Below, one piece after another: positions 60,401 to 64,000 of a stretch of DNA of 64,000 nt. Each line of letters opens with the position of its first letter. The stretch's first letter is position 1. Below the pieces are notes generated by a model, which did not search any database, was not told the DNA's origin, and saw nothing but the letters and a program-made list of their open reading frames with translations. The stretch lies in the NCBI GenBank assembly GCA_013397935.1, contig VZRN01003449.1:485976-549975 (forward strand), in the 5' to 3' direction. Position numbers and translations under genes: made by a program. This DNA is from Dasyornis broadbenti. Lineage: Eukaryota > Chordata > Aves > Passeriformes > Dasyornithidae.

Positions 60401-63400
60401 AGTCTTAATTTATACAGAGAAAACTTAGTAACCACATATGAACATGTGCTCCAAAATCCCTTTGAACCTATGTAATTTTATGCCAAATCCAGGATTACCT
60501 CTCTCAAGTGCCAGAAGTTCCCTTTGTTCTCTATTCCTTTATTCTGAAAAAAAATCTTCATTCATGCTTTCCATTTCCAAGATCAGTTTTGTCACTTGGC
60601 ATAGATTCATCTTGCAAAACGAAAGACTACAGTGCTGCAGCTGTTAGGATTACAGAAGGAATCTCAGTGAAGAGATTTAGTCTAAATTTTTTAAGTGTTC
60701 CAGGGCAATTCCACACTGACTCCACTGGATTTCAAACTCTCCTTAAGCAAAAGGAAAAAGTGAGCAACAATTATGGCCGAAGTTGTCCTACTACATACTG
60801 TTTCATCGCACAACTTAAACCTACTGTATAACTGGAATAACTACAGAAAAACCATGGAGTATACCTGAGCTCTTCTCAAGGAGCTCCGTAGTCACTGTGC
60901 AGCACAGCAGGGAACACCTCTCCGGCATACTCTGACAACGTAGACAAAAGGCAGGGCACCTGCCTACCCTGTGCCATCAAAGATTGCTTGAGCATGTCCG
61001 GACCTGACATCTGATCAGCTAAATAGGTTTAAAAGCAATGCTCGACTCTAAAAGAATATACACATTTAAATTAATTTTGGATGCTCTAAGTGTCAAAATG
61101 AAACGCCTCCTGATAGGCTGACTTTACACTGGCAAACACCTATTGGCAGATCCTAAGGCAAAACCAGTGCATTAAGATTACATTGACCTTAAGCAAGCCA
61201 GGATTTGAAAACATATCTATATAGGAAAAGATTCAGGACTCTACCACAAAAGATGACTTGAAATTAAATGAAAGAAAACCAAATCATGTGTGACTGCAGT
61301 TCAAATCAATATCCCATTTTCAGCTGTTAATTTCCTAGTAATTGTGTCTTATTTTCCTCCACATGTGTTCTATTGAAAATACCAGTCACACTGGGATAGT
61401 GAAAGACTTTTGATCTATTAACATGCAGATTTTATGACAATAGCCAAGTCCTAATCTCTTTGGACTTATTTTACAATAATGCTTAATATTATTTATTTTC
61501 CCATTATGGTAAAGCAGAACTAAGAATTAAGAACAGTAGGTATTCATTTTTACTGCAAAACAACTTCACATGTAGAATTTTACAGGTAATAAGGCAAAAA
61601 AAGCTGTATCATTCAGACTTAGCAGAGTTGGTCTGCAGTTTATTTAGAAAAGTCTTACTGATAGAAGTTGATTATTGAGGAAACAAGCCACAGGTGCACA
61701 TCACACATATCAGGTGAACAACCATTCACCATCCAAGTGTCATGTCTTAGGGAATAAATTCTATTTCATTTTAAATACACAAACCACCCATCTATATAGC
61801 CATAAAAACTTCAGTACGAATGACTTACATGACTACACTTGCACTAGAAACTACAGATAAAGGTTCTCAAGTGCGGATTTACCACAGAAAGAAGAGATGC
61901 TCCAGTTTTCCCAGCCAGGTCACTGTGCATAGCTCAAGAGAACTGCAGCTGTGATGTGGATGCATGGGTAAACATCCAAGTATGCTCTTCAATTACTTGT
62001 ATCCTAAAGCAATCAAACCATGTTTTATAGACATAGTAAATATAATAATTTAAAAAAACATGGCAGTAGCAACTTCTATATTAATAAAAAATATTGACTG
62101 TACAATTTTAAAAGTAAAGTATAATATTTCAAAATAAAATGGGCACTAGTAGCAAGTGACATTTTAAAATTTATAAAACTCTCCAGAGGACCCAGTTAGA
62201 AATAACTTTCCCATTTTTCTTTAAATACAGCCAGTAGTTTCTCAACACTGTGTGACAAACTGTAAGGGCTGATTGGGATTTTGAAGTCTGCCACATACAA
62301 ACTGTTACAGTAAACGGAAATCAATGTTACAAAATGAATCACGACAGATGAAGAGAAGTGAGGCGGAGAGGGAAAAGGTCAGTTACTGTGAAACTGATAA
62401 TGCTAATAAACTAGTCAGTGGTAACCATCCTTATCATTTCTACTGATTATTCTTCAGACTGCCACAATGATGTCAAACCACATAAAAGTGCATTTACACC
62501 AGCATTTCATTGATTAAAATCCAGTGGGAGAAAACTCTCATTTGAAATAATTTAACCAACTTTGACAACTTGCAAAAAAAAAAAAACCTTTCTGAATTAC
62601 AGGCCACATCTTCACTAGACTAGAAATTTCTCACTTCCATGTTCAGATGTTGCAGATGGAAGGGATGCTACTTTGGTTTTGTACCTCCAAGTGGGAAGGA
62701 AGGTGGTGTACAAATACTCAATAGAAATGTAAAGCAGAGCCTGTGCAAAATGCTCTCTTCTTCACTGTCCATGCATATTAAATACAATTTCATTGGTGTA
62801 TTTTGTGTGAGTCAAGATATATCTTTGGGGAAGAAGACACACTCAATAAAGTGTCTATTTGCAATGCAATATGCTTAATGGCTCTCCTGGGAGATTGCTC
62901 TTTTACTCAACCTGCCTAGAAATACTGGACAGGACAAACACTTCGTTTGAGAGCAGTCATGGCAGTAAACCTATAGAGAACTGTATTTCATGTCACTATC
63001 ATTAAGACATAATTGTACTGACATTCTGGTAAACAGATATTCAGACAGGGAAGGAATTAACTACCTTACAAGAAATAATCAGATAAACACCATCTCTGCT
63101 TAAGTTCTGAAACTCAGTATCTGAATCTAAGAAAATTGAAATTTGAAGAAACTGTTGGAATATCCTTACATTCACATTAAAAAGGCCTCCAGTTTTGTCA
63201 CAGGTTAATAAATCTGTTACAGGCTATGGCAATTCTGCCTGCAACAGGTTATTTTCACTTACAGTTTTTCAATGGTCAGACACCCTGAAAGCGTTCTTTT
63301 AAAAACAACTAACTTCTAACTTCTGAGCACGCAGAACTACAAGGAAAAAGAAGGCTCCAATTTTAAAAAAAAAATGTAGCAATCACACATACAATGTGGA

Positions 63401-64000
63401 TCTGCAAATCCCTTCCAAAATAAATATGAAAGTTGGTGTGCAGATAGTACCACTACATCTGGCATTTCATCAGCAGATAGAAGATTAAAGGCTCATGTGA
63501 CTTATACTTGGTGTCATTCTTCCTAATCAATGGGTAAAATCAGAAGCTGTTAAAAATGGTTGTTTGGCAAAAATAAATGGAAAATAGAATAATGATACCT
63601 ATGTTTACAGCTCCTTTGTAAGCCACCACAGTGCAATACAGAGATGACAACTTAAAATAATCATGCAGTGCCTCCTTGTTTCTATGACCAGCATGCACAC
63701 AGACATGCCAGGAAATGGGCCTCTAGATCAAATCGTTAAATAAATCAGACTTAAATGTTCTATCCTGCTGCTTCAAAGCTTGTTTACAAATATTTTCCAT
63801 ACCAAGTACATAGAGCAATTAAAATTATTAGCATTGGAAGAAACTGCACTCGTTAAAAAGAAAACTCAATTTTTAAAGCTTCCCCATGCAAAGATGGATT
63901 ACAAATTATTTACAAGCCAAGAGCTATCATAAAAAGGGTCTCACAATATTAGCAACAAACCAGAATATAAGCTGCACTGGAAAAAAGAAAAAAAAAAAAA
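57456..64000 (-). other. PLGRKT: PLGRKT intron upstream of coding exon 2
   Basis: At least 6.5 kb of AT-rich intron reaching the window edge. It contains a 35-bp-period tandem duplication at 58083-58149 and short A-rich and CA tracts (59569-59592, 60052-60070, 62572-62585). The exon for residues 1-27 was not found. No other gene was recognised. Confidence 0.6.
58083..58149. repeat. Tandem duplication, 35-bp period
   Basis: gaactttctatggtacagaa at 58083 recurs with small changes (gaactttctatggtgcataa) at 58118, each followed by an A run. Confidence 0.85.

Noticed and set aside
57456..64000. Search for the first PLGRKT coding exon (residues 1-27)
   Set aside because: No minus-strand match to the expected N-terminal sequence before a phase-0 donor was found, so it is treated as lying outside the window.

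Overview
The window is nuclear DNA from a bird. Three vertebrate genes can be read exon by exon, and the interspersed repeats are CR1 LINE fragments plus LTRs and an ERV-L remnant of avian type. The gene order JAK2 > < relaxin < PLGRKT (JAK2 on +, the other two on -) is the conserved JAK2/relaxin/PLGRKT block. From prior knowledge this block is Z-linked in chicken, so a Z-chromosome origin is likely but cannot be shown from the sequence. I found no operons, CRISPR arrays or prokaryotic features.

Layout. (1) 1-29.4 kb: the 3' half of JAK2 on +. Fifteen coding exons correspond to human exons 11-25 and encode residues 443-1132 in human numbering with no net indel: the C-terminal half of SH2, the JH2 pseudokinase and the JH1 kinase. 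A 3' UTR of about 2.7 kb follows. Introns carry CR1 fragments at about 1.75-2.63, 15.7-16.1 and 21.3-22.95 kb, and an antisense LTR at about 25.0-26.1 kb. (2) 29.4-42.2 kb: gene-poor intergenic DNA with an internally deleted ERV-L (31.3-33.1 kb, -), degenerate CR1 pieces, a second antisense LTR (35.35-35.99 kb) and a 42-bp poly-A run. (3) 42.2-45.3 kb: a complete two-exon relaxin-family prohormone gene on -, 194 residues, with a CpG-rich first exon, a TATA-like box and an AP-1 consensus. A 73-bp assembly gap lies in its intron. (4) 45.3-52 kb: intergenic. A third LTR lies about 1.2 kb upstream of the relaxin promoter in the same orientation, and an unexplained open frame with a good splice acceptor sits at 47.56-47.91 kb. 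(5) 52-64 kb: PLGRKT on -, its last three coding exons (residues 28-147), with the first coding exon apparently beyond the window.

Function. JAK2 is the cytoplasmic tyrosine kinase of cytokine receptors. The relaxin gene encodes a secreted insulin-superfamily hormone acting through RXFP GPCRs. PLGRKT is a membrane plasminogen receptor whose C-terminal lysine is conserved here. The three are syntenic neighbours, not members of one pathway. The most useful points for follow-up are the single RLN3-like relaxin at the mammalian RLN/INSL locus, the LTR upstream of it, the 47.6-kb open frame, and a possible intronic polyadenylation isoform of JAK2.
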